The notes under the pieces are model-generated. The model was given only the letters and a program-made list of their open reading frames with translations, was not told the origin of the DNA and searched no databases. Of a stretch of 64,000 bases of DNA, positions 44,266-57,300 are shown piece after piece. Origin of the DNA: Kappaphycus alvarezii (taxonomy: Eukaryota > Rhodophyta > Florideophyceae > Gigartinales > Solieriaceae); the NCBI GenBank assembly GCA_002205965.3, contig NADL03000207.1, forward strand, positions 1 through 64,000, given 5' to 3'. Both the position numbers and the translations under genes were made by a program. The first letter of the stretch is position 1. Each line of letters starts with the position of its first letter.

Positions 44266-45194
44266 AGAATAATCAACTCGATCAACTCGGAAAGATTTAC
44301 CACCACCACCAGAAGTCATTGAAGAAATACTACTAAAGCAGACGACGAGTGCTCACCTAGTGGGCTGTCATTTTTCAAGAAAAAATTAATAGTAGATTGA
44401 CCATAAGTTTTGTTCCTGGTAATTATCACACAAGACATCAAGTGCTGCTGTAACTCGATGGTAGAGCGTGTACTCATTTTCTCTAGAACACACCCTCGTA
44501 TCGGCTGTACTCGTTCTAACGATGTGTTGGTTGAATAAAGTCACCTCACACCTGTGTGCTGCACTTGTCCGGTTTTGTGCACCGTCAGAATGGGCTTCAT
44601 GACCGGCTCATTGCTGCCCTCCGCAGCGCTGCTCAAAATTAAGGTGTTCAATTGTTTCGAGAACACCGTTTTTGGGATCCACCGCTTTCCTACCCCCGCT
44701 CTGTCCCTTCCGCCCCTCCCTTGGAGCGCCTCCGACATGCCGCCCGCCTTCTCAGGCAGGTGTCTGGTTATACCGAATCCTCTAAGAAGAGACTGTGACT
44801 AGACATATTTGTAGAAAAATACCGCCTTTTTCCATCCACAAAATCTTAATTGTGTGGATGCTTCAGTTATTGACGTATATTTCTTTTAAAAGTTTTTTAG
44901 TTCAGCTGAGCTATTGCCAAGATCTCTATACGAGTTGCCATAGAGTCAATTCAGGAATATCAGCCTTCTCTGAGGATTTCCGTAAATGCGATCACTCCCA
45001 CCAAGGTCAGTGAGCCTGGCTCAACTCAAAGCCAAGTTTAAACACTTGGTACTGCATGAAAGGGCATCTGTTCAGTTATTTTGCAGAGCGAGGTGGTGTT
45101 TCTTTTTAATACTGAGAAGTTATATTCAGAAAAACTAGGTAGTGCTAATCAAGAAAAGCGAAGCCACGAAGGACATTTGCGGACAAATTGAAGT
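44266..45194. other. No gene seen
   Basis: A stretch at 44460-44800 is GC-richer and has open frames on both strands (82 and 65 codons) with no recognisable domain. A GAATAAAGTCACCTCACACC block at 44534-44553 looks LTR- or 3'-end-like but has no partner in the window. Confidence 0.3.
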
Positions 45195-45475
45195 CTAGCC
45201 CCAAGTAGACAGGAAGTTGATTATCAGCTTTAGACAGAGGAACCGATATTTTACTCCACTTACATATTTTACGCCACTTACATAGCATAGATGATATAGT
45301 ATGCCTCGTTTAGAGTTATCTACTAGAGTAGTCACTCAGCTTTCACACACACTCCTCTTCATCGTCAGTTGGCATCTACTATAGCACTTTAGTCGCTCGA
45401 AACGACTATCATCTCGGATATTTGATGATTATCTTTTCCCTTGGTGCCATTTTTACCCTAGCATCATTTCCATCG
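45195..45475 (+). repeat. Dispersed repeat X, copy 3
   Basis: Collinear with 33420-33690 and 35900-36185 (CTATAGCACTTTAGTCGCTCG and the following blocks). Confidence 0.55.
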
Positions 45476-45656
45476 TGGACTACAAATTTGTGCTTCCCAC
45501 ATGGATTCGATGTCTCTGCCGTTAGCTCACATTCTACTTTTTACACTCATGCTGGCTCTGCGTCTCACCTGGTCCAGAAGGAAACTAAAATTAGACGTCA
45601 TTTTGCAGACCTTTGCGCTCACTGAACAATTCACCAGCAAACAATGTCTGTGGATG

Positions 45657-45791
45657 TAGCTTTTTAGGGAGCGTAGTTCCTTCCGCACTGATATGTCCGT
45701 ATACCCTTTTTTAGTCGATTTTGGTTGTTTGGAGAACTGCGGGATAAATCACATTTATATTCCAAGAGTTAAACACTCAAACATTCCCCCC
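45657..45791 (-). mobile_element. Short MULE-like element, diverged copy
   Basis: Carries the TTAGGGAGCGTAGTTCCTTCC block, GTATACCCTTTTTTAGTCG and a terminal CTCAAACATTCCCCCC, but lacks the inner 60 bases of the full element. Confidence 0.55.
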
Positions 45792-46619
45792 TCATGTTTG
45801 TTGATATTTATTGTAGCATTGGGTCTGGTTCCGAAATGGGTGGTCAGTAGGTAGCAAGTTTCATCGCCCTAAAGAATGGAACTTCACCAGTGTCCGAAAA
45901 AGAGAAGCAATTCACCAGATTTATTCACCTCATCTTTGACTACACTACTTTGTCAGTAAATCGCCGTTGCCTTTACAGTGGCCCTGCTAGATAGTAAGCT
46001 TTCCCCCAGTTTTGTCCTCTAAGTAAAGTGATGCACTTCACAAAGTAGCGCCCATGGGAGGGCTTCTGGTAGCTGTTATACGCAACTGCAATGCCCCATG
46101 GAATCATCGTTGAAAAACACATAAAAGATCCAGGTTAGTTAAGTAAGTCGTTAATATATCTTGATTTTCACAATCATATAAAGTTATCTGCTATCCCAAG
46201 CTTTCTTCTCTCTGATTTTCAGTGTGAACGCAAACTTTATCCAGCAGAGCTGCCTGCATCTCAAGCTATCACCCCATCCTGCCGGTACCCATGCCTCTTT
46301 ATTTCCTACTGGAGTAAGTTTCAAAGATACTTATATTCTAGCTTTTCGTCCGGTTCTAAACTCTTAACCTATAAAATGTCCCTTGAGATTGCCCTCAGCT
46401 GCCAAGCACAGTTCCAAAAAATAAATTTCCGTCTTCATCCTACAGACTTGAAACCCAGTCTACTCTGGAGGCTACTGCAAATTCCAATGAGCACGCACAA
46501 ACAAGCATTCCAGACTCGCAATATTGCAGCATTTGAGCGGTAATCTATGAAACGGAAAATATTTCCCGGGTTTACGGCACGAAGTTGTACGGAAGTGCCA
46601 GAGATCAACTAAGGTAACT
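45792..46619. other. No gene seen
   Basis: AT-rich, short frames only, no repeat partner noticed in the window. Confidence 0.3.
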
Positions 46620-47190
46620 TTGTGAACATTGGAATACTAAACTTTATAAGTATTGAAAAACTTTTAAGTTGGTTTTTCATATCGAATACAGTGATGGGAA
46701 ATTGTGAAACAAATTTTTATCAGAGTTCAACGATTTTTATTTGTTATTAATCATCGAAAATGGGTTTATCTTTTTCACTGGCTCATGTTTAATACTGTAT
46801 TACATATGAAGCAATTTTTTATGTCTGCCAGTTAATTTTTAAATTCAGTAGTTATAATTACTGGAATTATATTGCCAGAATATTACTATTTGGATTAATG
46901 CTCATCTGGGTAATTATTCAAATATTATAGACATGAATTTGGTCTGCAATTATTATTATAATGATGGAATCATCTTTTAGGTTTTCACTCTGATCTGTGG
47001 TATAAAGAGTTTCTGGCTGTGAGAAAATTTAGCAAGTCTCGGACCATCGACCTTTCTCCGTCGATCAATAAATATTGATTTTCTTTTTATTATTATTCTC
47101 AGTCCTATTCAGGTAATTTATTATTCATTTATTTAGAAAAAACCATTTTGGGTCTACGTATACCACTTAATTTTTTACAAATTTACACTG
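46620..47190 (+). repeat. Solo LTR, copia-associated family (copy B)
   Basis: Starts TGTGAACATTGG and is collinear with 2224-2762, but no pol relic adjoins it. Confidence 0.6.
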
Positions 47191-47399
47191 CACAGGCTAA
47201 TGGAAATTTCACCGTATTTCCATTCGCAGTAAACTAGCTCAAACGTTTCGCATTTACCAAAGTGTGAATCAAATGATCAAACATCACTGTCTGCCCTAGA
47301 TTAAATGATCTTGATACCTTCCAACTTAATTAAACTCTTTCTTTGGGGCTGTGCTGGCCTTCTGGCCATTATTTAAAGCAGAATGTTTTAAGAAATTTA

Positions 47400-47790
47400 G
47401 TCATGGAAGATGTATTAGATATAGTCCATGGTTTTTCAGACAACCATAATCAACTCAAAAAGTGTTTACCGACAAATTAACGGGGAAAGAACTAAGCTCC
47501 CTAAAAAGCTACCTTCAGGCCAGCCACCACGGAGGCCTATTTAAAGTGCTACTCGCAACCCCGAAACTACTTAAATTTTTATGGGGAAAAGCTTTGGTGC
47601 TATATTTATTTAGAGGCATTGTCTGTTGTTAACCGAAAAGGGCATACTTAAGCATGAAAAGCCGACAGGAGGGATGCCTTTACAGAATGGCGTAAGGCCA
47701 ACTGGGAGATACGCTGCATTGGAAGAGATAGCTGCCGCGGCGTGTCTCTGCATGAGGACTGGTCTTACCAGCCCGAAGGTTCTATGGCCC
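47400..47790 (+). mobile_element. Short MULE-like element, interrupted copy
   Basis: 47400-47541 follows the family from the GGAAGATGTATTAGATATAG block to CTACCTTCAGGCCAGCCACC. The inner end (GCATTGGAAGAGATAGCTGCC and a GCGGCGTGTCTCTGCAT block, 47713-47760) appears after an unrelated insert of about 170 bases. Confidence 0.45.
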
Positions 47791-49257
47791 TCACAGCCAT
47801 GTGCCTGGCCTCTTCGTTCAAAAACGTATCTGCGATATGCTGCCAACCGCTTAGAGTAGATATGGGAACTGGGACAAGTAGGGACCTAGCATTCTCTGTG
47901 ATGAAAGCTTTCGTACCTTCCAAATTTCGAAGCTTTGGCTGCATTCAAGGAAATCAACGTATTGAAGCAGAGAACCTTTCGATTTGAGGGAGCGAGAGGA
48001 TTTACGAATGTGAAGTCAAAGAAATAAATTCCTCTCCTTCGCCCTATAGCCCTAATGTCCGGTCTCGTGCAGTGTGTAACTTCTGAGCGGGGATCTATGA
48101 CCGGGTGTCTAGTGGAATTCGACAAGTCTTGTGCGAGTAGTGTACCTTGGCAGTCGTGGCGGATAATCAGAAACTACTAGCTCCTGGTTCTCCAAGTTGG
48201 TAAGGAATACTAGCGCCCTCTCCTTGCTACTAATGTGCGCACCGCGAAGTGCAACATTAGCTGAATTTTCAACAGCTGATTCTCTGCCAGTTTGGAGCGC
48301 GACTGTAACCGACCGACTGTTCTATCATGCACCAGTTAATATTGCGTGCAATCGCTGAGTTGGCGCAAGGGCGCCACATTAAGGGCTGGGTTGACCGTTT
48401 ATTGAATAATGGGCACCGAAAATGGATCGACGTTGCCAGAGCATTGGGTGGTGCCCATAAGGGCTAAGTGACTAAGTTGATAATGTGTAGCGAAGGGAGT
48501 GAGGCCAGGTTAAAGCGTTTAGAGTCGTAAACGGAAGAGCATTAAATGAAGAAGCAGTTTGAGAGCATTTTGTAGGTGATGCGAGTTGCCTTTCGGGATG
48601 CTGGGGCGACAGTGGTATATCGGGAACGTTGCAGCAATCAGCGAAGAAAGAGTCTTCTCCCGTGGCAATAAAGCAAATGAGTGGTTAAGAAGGTGAGAAA
48701 GTCGCCGATGGTAGATACGGGCGGCGGATGCCGAGAAATAGGCTGGAGTGTGAGGGAGACAGGAAGGGGGCCCCCGGATTGACGGAAGTGTGTCGGAAAG
48801 GGAGTCCGATCGAGCTGGATGTTCTAGACATTGTGAGAAATGGTACAGCCCCGGAGGTGGAGAGTTGCTGGAGGGAGCTAGTGGCAAGGTGGAGACGGAA
48901 GCTGTGAGGAGAGGTTTTCAGCGGTGAAGCTAGTGGTGAAGCTATTGGGCTTGATGGAGCAGTATTGTTGGGATACCAATATTTTGTACAAAAAATGGAG
49001 GCGGGTAAGATTTATTTGGTATATGTTGCCTTGGGTACGGAAGATTGTTGTAAACAGCGGTTGTTTTGCGTTTTCATCGGCGATTGAGAAAGAAGTGATA
49101 TCAGGCAATAGGACCGCAGCATATAATTATCTGCTTCGCACGAATGTATGTAAGATGTAGTTGCCGTGGGCAAGGTGGGAATCGGAGAAGAATAAAGCAG
49201 AGAGGAAGGGATATATAGCGATAAATCAGTGGAAGAGAGATATGTAACGCCCAACAT
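47791..49257. other. No gene seen
   Basis: Open but unrecognised frames (for example 122 codons on the minus strand, 48887-48519, rich in Ser, Leu and Pro) lie in a purine-skewed stretch. It adjoins a relic LTR and may be leader or LTR sequence of a decayed element. Confidence 0.3.
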
Positions 49258-50560
49258 CTTAGACCGTAGGTGTTGTAAGCGACAAAAGTCCTTCCGTAGC
49301 TTAGTTGCAGGGTTTAAAGGTATTATATATGGATGAAATGCCAAGGAACTACAAGTGTACTCAGAATGGACAGGCCCTGGCACCTACCCTCTCTAACAGA
49401 AAGAAGAAGAACGCTTACTGGGTTTGAAGTCGACTCTCAACTTCGTTCTAACTCGAGTACGATTCTCATGTTGTCTCCAAACTTAGCTGACCGCGCTCTG
49501 ATTAAGTATTTTATGAGCTCATAAAGACTTTTTCTAACCTTAATATCTTGGCAAAACCATATTCAATATCATAAATTTCATAGAAATAATTTCTGTGGAC
49601 GTGAGAGTCCCAATAAAAGATACCTAAAAGATTCTAAATAGGCGCAAAAAAGATTCTAGCCCCTACAGTTTCAATTAGCTACCCTGGGGCCAATCAAATC
49701 ATCCAAAATATCCATACCAACTAAACATTCCCCACAAGTATCCGCGAACGGCTTATGATTCTCTCTTTCCTCCTGGGAGACATCTAAACCACTAAAGATG
49801 ACCCTCATAGTTCCAGCGTCAGGACCTCCTTTTCCGTACTATTTAGCACCCTATCCACCATTCAAACACTTTCTATGTCTTCGTCCCCCTCATCCTTCTC
49901 ATATTACAACTCATCTTCCTCGTCTTCCTCCTTGTCCTCATTCTCGTAAACCAATCCGGCGGCCACCCACTCCTCAAAGGTCTACCCAACTCCATCCAAG
50001 AAATCCCCCTCTTGTGCCTCACTGACCTCCTTCCACTCACTTACCTCCTCCGCTTCATACTCGATGAACAAACAACGAACTAACTCGACCACCTTCTTCT
50101 TGGTTTGCCAGCGGAGATATTAATTGCGGTTAGTAGGGCCGAAAGAGAATATGGGAATAATGTCATGGCGCGCGAGGGTGGTGAGTTTTTTAAAAGGCGT
50201 TGGAGGGCATAAGGTATTTATTTTGATGGAATTTGGGGAGTTGTATGCAATTAAGGGAGTTTCGAAGCGGTAGGGTTAGAAAGATTTTGAGTTTAGTGGT
50301 CGGGGAGGTTTGAAACTTGGAATAAAAGGGTTTAAATAGGCTCATGGGGGCGTATATTATATATTTGAATATATAAAAAATATGTCTAAAAGCTAATTTG
50401 CAGTAGTTCCTTTGCGCCCTTTTTCCGAGGAAAATTAATTTGGAGAAGGATGTGAGCAAAAAGGGATGAATAAATTGACTTGGGATACATTTAGAGGGGT
50501 AGATATAGTATTAAAATATCTGGGTAAAACGATCGCAAATTTGAAGAGGACCCATAAAAC
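49258..50560 (-). repeat. Decayed LTR of the acidic-protein gypsy family (relic 2)
   Basis: It follows the intact LTR from GTAGGTGTTGTAAGCGACAA to AATATCTGGGTAAAACGATC. Minus-strand translation of 50110-49880 still reads KKKVVELVRCLFIEYEAEE, VSE, TFEEWVAAGLVYENE, an acidic tract, DEDIESV, with three stops. A promoter block around TTTAAATA (50331-50338) is unusually well kept. Microsatellite expansion is absent here, so the acidic tract predates it. Confidence 0.75.
50331..50338 (-). promoter_or_regulatory. Conserved TATTTAAA box in relic LTR
   Basis: AATAAAAGGGTTTAAATAGG here against AATAAAGGGGTTTAAATAGG in the intact LTRs, while flanking sequence differs at many positions. Confidence 0.5.
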
Positions 50561-50683
50561 AGTAAGCATAGAAAGGGAAGAATAGGTAGTATCTATTTGG
50601 GGCTGAGAAAAGTGAAAGAAGACGACTGAGGACCTTCGTTATAAGCAAAATCGGAAAGATGAAGGCGCTACAGTACGTTCAAT

Positions 50684-51205
50684 TCAGAAAAGGACGATAA
50701 AGAAAAAACTTTGCGTCGCGCTCCGTTGACTGGTGTAAGTCGATGCATTGACGGCTGCTGTCACATGGCGAATGGCCTCTTCTGGCTCGATTCCAACAGG
50801 CGTCAGTGCGATAACAAGGTAAACCGCTGATTGCGACACTGATAGAGGCTGACAATCGAATGTGCAGATATCAGTTGTGTGCAGGGGTGCAGGGGGAGGA
50901 AGGAATACGTCTGTCGTGTCCATCGCATGTTGCGGAGGAGTCCTAGGTTTTGCACCTATGCAAGCGCTGTTGCAGGAGAGATTGTGAGGAACAAAGGAGA
51001 AGGACGTCTTCGGAGACAAAGGTTCAGGGGGGAGGGAGAGGTCAGGTGTGCAGAGAGGGCGGGGGATGGAGTTGAGGATGATCCGTAGGTTATTGATGTA
51101 GAGGAGGAAAAGACTCTCGGAGAGCATATAGTATTGAATTATACTAAGCAGGAGTACAGATATATTTTCAGTTGCGTCTCCTCTCGTCCGGACGAGAATT
51201 GGCAC
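50684..51205 (-). CDS. Hypothetical 173-codon open frame
   Basis: Open from an ATG at 51205. It has a hydrophobic stretch near the N-terminus (VLLLSIIQYYMLSESLFLLY) and several Cys and Pro residues, but no motif I recognise and no repeat partner in the window. It could be a small host gene or a chance frame; the opposite strand also has a 69-codon frame here. Confidence 0.2.
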   Translation of the reverse strand: MPILVRTRGDATENISVLLLSIIQYYMLSESLFLLYINNLRIILNSIPRPLCTPDLSLPPEPLSPKTSFSFVPHNLSCNSACIGAKPRTPPQHAMDTTDVFLPPPAPLHTTDICTFDCQPLSVSQSAVYLVIALTPVGIEPEEAIRHVTAAVNASTYTSQRSATQSFFFIVLF

Positions 51206-51399
51206 TAAGCACGACGAGAGCTGGAAGAGGAAGGGTGAAGGAGATAGCTACGACAATCTTGAAGGAGGATGTAAAGGTGTGGACTGCTCTGATCGTCTAA
51301 AGCCATTACAAAAAGTATTTGTTTGGCTTTTGTGTGCAAGCACCTAATTGGAAGAATTGAATTGCCCTTGGAAAATGAGCTAATTGTCAAGTAACTTTA

Positions 51400-54300
51400 T
51401 CAAAATCCCCCCGTTGATGGTAAGTTAGTCTTCTCTGCAAAATCCTGGTACCTTCATCCCTAATGTCTATAGGACCACTGTTTCCAGATAAGGAAAAATT
51501 TTGGCTCAATTTATAGGTGAAAAACATTCCTAGTCATTCATGTTTTGCTCACTTATTCTTTAAACAGTAGTAAAGCTTGATCAAAAAAGCGTTTCGGTTA
51601 TTTGAGCTCTATTCAGAGTACGATCTACTTTACTGCACTTGATAACCATCACTTTTAGTACCAATTTCTGAATGTTATCCAGTACTTGTGTGCGTTAGAG
51701 GGCGTAGAGTTGATTAGAAGCCACTGAGTACTTTATTAATGTAATCATATGGTCTTAGAGTACAGTTTTACTAAATATTTATGGGCTGAGAGTTTTTTTT
51801 GTTAAACTACTATACATTTTTGTATGATAAAGAGATTTGTCCTCATATGTGGGTAAATAATGTCTCCTAAGAGAAAACTCGAATCGATGATAGACAATAA
51901 AGCCGTCCTTGAGTTTATTTTTTGAAGCTCGATCACTATGATTTTCTTTTAGAAAAATTCTGAAATCATTTTTCTTCACAGTTTCAATTTAACTAAACGA
52001 CGCTTGTTTTATTTTATGTTTGAATATTGTGGCCCACCCTTTTTGAGGAATAAAATTTTGACTTTTGGCCAGCCTCTCCCCGTAAATTTGGATTAGAAAA
52101 TTTTCGTGTATATGTTTTGTGCAGAGACCAAAAATGAACAAATAGTAATAAGTGAAATCTGGCTAAAACAAATTTGTTAGAATAAGGAATTAAAAACAAG
52201 ATATACTGTCCAATTTTAATAATGTAAAAAAATTCCTGATTTAGTGCCGCCAGATCGACTAGGACCACGACATGGAATAGATTCGTCCTAAAGCTCTCGA
52301 CTATTCCCAAAAACTTGAGCAGAGAAGAGAAGGGAAGATATAGAAATAAAATGGATACAAAAGAGCACGACTTTGCTAAAATTTGATATACATTACAGTG
52401 AAGTTGTACAAAGACCCTGGGTAGTAGTCAAGCGCCGTTTTCTGGAGACGGTGGAGAAAAATAAGGATAAAAATGCAATCGCAGATTCTTTAGGGATACA
52501 TGATTGGAATGGCTTTGTTAATAGGCAGAGTAGGGGACCCAGGTATGCTTTAGAAGGCTAACTACCGTCGTGGGATGTTTAACCTTACCGGGGTTGTATT
52601 GGAGATTTGGGAATTTTGGAGGAAGCATTTGTTATGTTATATATGGTATTTATATTCAGGAGTAGATGTAGATGGTGATATCAATATAGTCTGCTGTTTG
52701 TATCTTACATCCTAAAGATTAGCTTGAATCTTTTTTTGGCATTTGAAACTTGTAATGGAGACTTTAATGTCATCTGAACAGTACTCATATGCTTAATAAA
52801 TTGTTCTCCTTTAGAAAATTCATGAAATTTGAGGGATAAATTCAAATAAGTACCAGAGTGGTACCGAAGTCGAGTAATAACATCAGACCCAGGCTTTGGT
52901 TTAGTATTGTTTAAGCACTGGAGAGAGGTGTTAAAAGCTGTAATTTCTAGCATACCAGCAACCACTTCGTTTCTACTGCTTTCTTATCTTAGATTTATCC
53001 GAAACTTGTGGCACGATACCAGATATGTTGCTGGAATCAAATCCTTTTTTGGTATTTGGTTTTTAGCATTGCACACCCTCTGGTTTACCTCTTTTCCTCA
53101 CCGGTTCACTCCTATCGCCTTCAGTATCACATGGGTTGAGTTTTCTCAGTTCTTCGTGATTTTTCCTGCCAAATATCAATTATCTCATTCGTATATGGTA
53201 CGCTACAATTATATTCTGAGCCCCTAACCTGCCTATTTTATCTTTATTACATCGAATGCCGTATTTTTTGTGCGAATCCAAAGTTAAGGCATCATAGGTG
53301 ACCTTTAACTTCGGCCTTCAGCGGCCTACCTATCTGTCTAATTTGACGTATATAACTAATGCGTCCATTCCATGGTGATATCTTACCTCAAACACGCACA
53401 AATTAGCTGGCAGAGTCCGATCTATTTGCGCTGTAATTTGCGGACTAAGAAATTCTGTCCAATAATACAGGAAAAATTTCATTGGTAATTTACAATATCC
53501 CACTTCACCAAAGAAAGCGATCAAATCGAAAATTTACAACCGTCTGAAATTTTTTGAAATATTTTCATCCATCAAAATTAGACCAACCAATAGATTAAAT
53601 ATCACTGAAAAGAATCAAAAAAATCGGAATTCCATGGAGATGACAAGTTTTAAAGCACAAGATCTCTGTACATTTCCTCTACTGCTCCCTGTAATTTAGA
53701 ACAAAGTCATCCCCGCACGTTAATAATTAAGCACTACAAGTTCTAGCCCTTCACTCATTCAGAACAACTATCATCCAATAAATACCGGCTGCCGACTGTT
53801 TTTGACAGAAGTGAAGGAAACCTGTCAAAAGTTTAAAAAATCTTTCAAACTACCATTTCAAGCTGAATACTTCCATTACATGGTATCAGAGAATTATTTT
53901 CATTGTAGGAACTGATAAAAATTTTACTATCTAAGAATGGTCGGGTTTACGTTCCGTCGAGTCTTATATGAGGTTTTCTCGAACAAGTTAGTTTCCAAAA
54001 AGAGTTTTCCTTCCTTAATTTATAGTCCTGAAATATGAATTCCCCCTATTGTTTGCTAGCATGAATGACGGAAGATCTTGCCAAATATTTAAATAGAAAA
54101 CTAGCTTTTTAGTGTAAGTATCTGAGTTTCTGCGCAATTCATAGTGTACCATTCTAAGAAATGGAGTTAAATACGCTCTCTGGCTTACTGTTGGAAGTTA
54201 ATATTCCTTTATGGTATTTTTACCAGAATTTTAATAGTGAAGAAATTCGAAAAGCGTGGGATATGATATAAGTAGGATGCAATAAAAGGGCTCACAAAGA

Positions 54301-57300
54301 TGTAACAATACAGTACAATTGATTCTCAGAAATATTTTGATATAGAGTAAGTAAAATGTAAATGGATTTCCCCAAACTTCAAATGATTCATATTTCATTT
54401 TATAACTTAGCTTGCAATAAAAATGGATTAGAAAGTGTAGTTGTAATGAATAGTAACTGCTAGGGAATGATTAAGTGATCTGAATGATAGCATTGAGCTA
54501 TAATGGAATCGGTATTCAGTAACAACATTACAGAGAAGGGAAAATACCCAGCCACAAAACGTATAGTTTGTTACATGAAAACGAATAGTTACTTCAAAGC
54601 CAGCAAAGTTCTTTTCTGCAGGAAATGTAATAGATAACTAGAATAAAACAGTAAAAAATGCTTTTACGTATTAATGAGCCAGAGAATGTATCCCGAGTTT
54701 CACCCCTTATAAGATTGAAGTCCTCTTAGATGTTAAAGTAGTAGCTAGTTTTTTCTCGAATATAATTTTGAGAAGAACCGGCCATCACACCAAATACTTC
54801 CGGAACAATATAAACAAAATTCGTTTTCACTGCCACTCAGTATCATGTTGTTATATACCAAGAATAAAAACAATAAATTTATGTACATGACTGCATATCC
54901 TATAATTCGACACTGCCTCGACCAAATGTTCAGACTAGTCATGAAAGACAAGTGATACAGGCATAGCAGCATATGACCCATTTTTTATCTGTTTTCCCAA
55001 ATATTGTTGTGGCGTGAATATTATGGATACTAAAAGGAACAGGAAGATCCAGCAGAGCAAAATTCTTACCTGCTAGCTTCTTTACGACAAATAGTGAAAA
55101 TTTTGGAACCCTTGCGATCTAAAGTTAGCGTCTGTAAGCAATATAAAATTAATCCAATATTTGAAAGATCTTATATTCTGGAACCTTGTATTGTGTAAAT
55201 TCAAAAGCACATTGAATAGTTTTTGTTAGTTTGTACCCAAGTTGCCCAAAACGAATAGAAAAAGTAAACTCTGTATGAAATTAATCCCCACTCTGAAGGA
55301 TTTTGATGTTCTTTTACAGAGTTCCAGACGCAAATTAATAGTACATCCCAAGAAGAGCTCAATGGGTGATATAATAAGATTACCGTTCGCAGCAGACTTG
55401 AATAAGAGCCCCGCAGTGCTAACCAGTAAGTAGAAGCCATCTAAATCATTCGAATAATAGCAGCAAAGATAATTATCAGTGTGATCTAGCTTTCAAATAG
55501 ATCCTATAACCGCTATACTTCCATCTAGGCCTTTTACTTGACAAAATGGCCCATACTAGGTATAAAGAGGAATTATATGATCCACTTCAAGGTAGATAGC
55601 TTCAACTTCATTCATAGAAAAACTCATGACCTATCCTTCGTAAATGAGCAATATGGTATCATTACCTTAATAAATGTACTTTTTTGACTTGAGTTTGCTT
55701 TGAAGCTTTGCGAAGCGAATGAATGTTTCAAATTGTGATTTTTAAATCTTTTTTAATATGCGGTGATTGCTGTGAGCACCCATTATTCCGTGAAAACATC
55801 GAATACAGATACCATAAAATAGCACCAAAATACCTCCAAGAAGTTAACCAATACCCGAAAGTCCCTTTCTCTTGCATTACAATGAGACTCAATTGATGAA
55901 TAACTCCTAGATTAGTAGTGAACTACGCGTTCATTTCAATTCTCATTCAGCTGCATCCGATCTTCACCAGCAGCAAACCGTGAAGCATCGAATACCCAAG
56001 AAATGAATAGCTACCGTATTCAAATTGAAAATTATCGATTTTTCGATTCTGAGAAGCTGTATCAAATTATAGATACCAATTTTCTAACTATTCTACATTT
56101 TAGTTAACCAGTAAGAGGTGCAGCGATATTTTATAAATGTATCATGAAGCAACAATAATATATATATGATAAATTCAAATGACTGAACCACGTAAAAGAC
56201 TCGAGGTTTGGCTAAATATGATAGACACCGAGCTTATAAAGATTGACAAGAATTCATTACCTTCAAATGTTTAAATCATGAATCAAAAAATCATTTTGGA
56301 AAAAAACAAATTCTTCAGATATAGAAACAGCTTCACTCCCTTAAATAGCTTCACTAAAAAGTTTTTTTTAAGATTTTAAATTATAAAGAAAATTCCGAAG
56401 TACAATAAGAAAACCATATTCGATTTTCCGTTAATTCATTTTCATCGCAGTCTAATCGGTGCCCTCCATTTCACCTTTCTCTGATTAAATTCAGGTTTCA
56501 TATCCAGCTTGAATAAACATGTATCCCATATCCAATCACACTGAACCTCTAATCAGAATTAAGTGATGGTTCCTTGTTCTTGTGATAAAGATACTCAAAG
56601 CACATTGGTCGGCAAAATATTATTTCACAACTCGTACTTTCCACAAAGAAAATTGGTGCTTCAATAGATAACTTACAGGAAATTTTTCTTACCTTTACTA
56701 AAAAACTCAATTTAATCTTCCACTATTCTAATGTCAGTTGGTTACAGCTGTTAATTTATAATGATGTGCTATTTTTTTCTTTTTTAATTTTACTTGGCAA
56801 ATTACCATGTGACAACCCTTCAAAACTGTAAAGTAGGCTTTCCATTCTTACACAGAACATTTAATATGTTTTTATACTCATGCGTTGCACTTTAATTAAT
56901 CGGGATACGTCAAATTTTCCTGCATGTAACAAATTAAGCTTGAACGTTTTCATCCTCAAATAGTACATTTCAGTATATTTCTCAAGAGGGGAATTCGTTT
57001 ATGGACGAGCGGCAACTGTTCACATAAAAGCATTGCTAGTAATCTAAATATGGATTGTGGGAAATGTTTTACTTCATCATTAAAGTAAAGCATACATATT
57101 ACTGAAAATATACCCAGTAGTTACAGTTATAATAACCTAACGAATGGTTTTGTTCAACTAATCTTAGACTTTCTTCTGTGATATCCTTACGTGAGATGCA
57201 AAAAAAGATTTTCCAAGCCAAACCTGAAATAAGTTCTAGAGAATGAATCGAAACTTCAAATATTCCATAAATGTTAGGATTAATGCTAGTTACAAATTAG

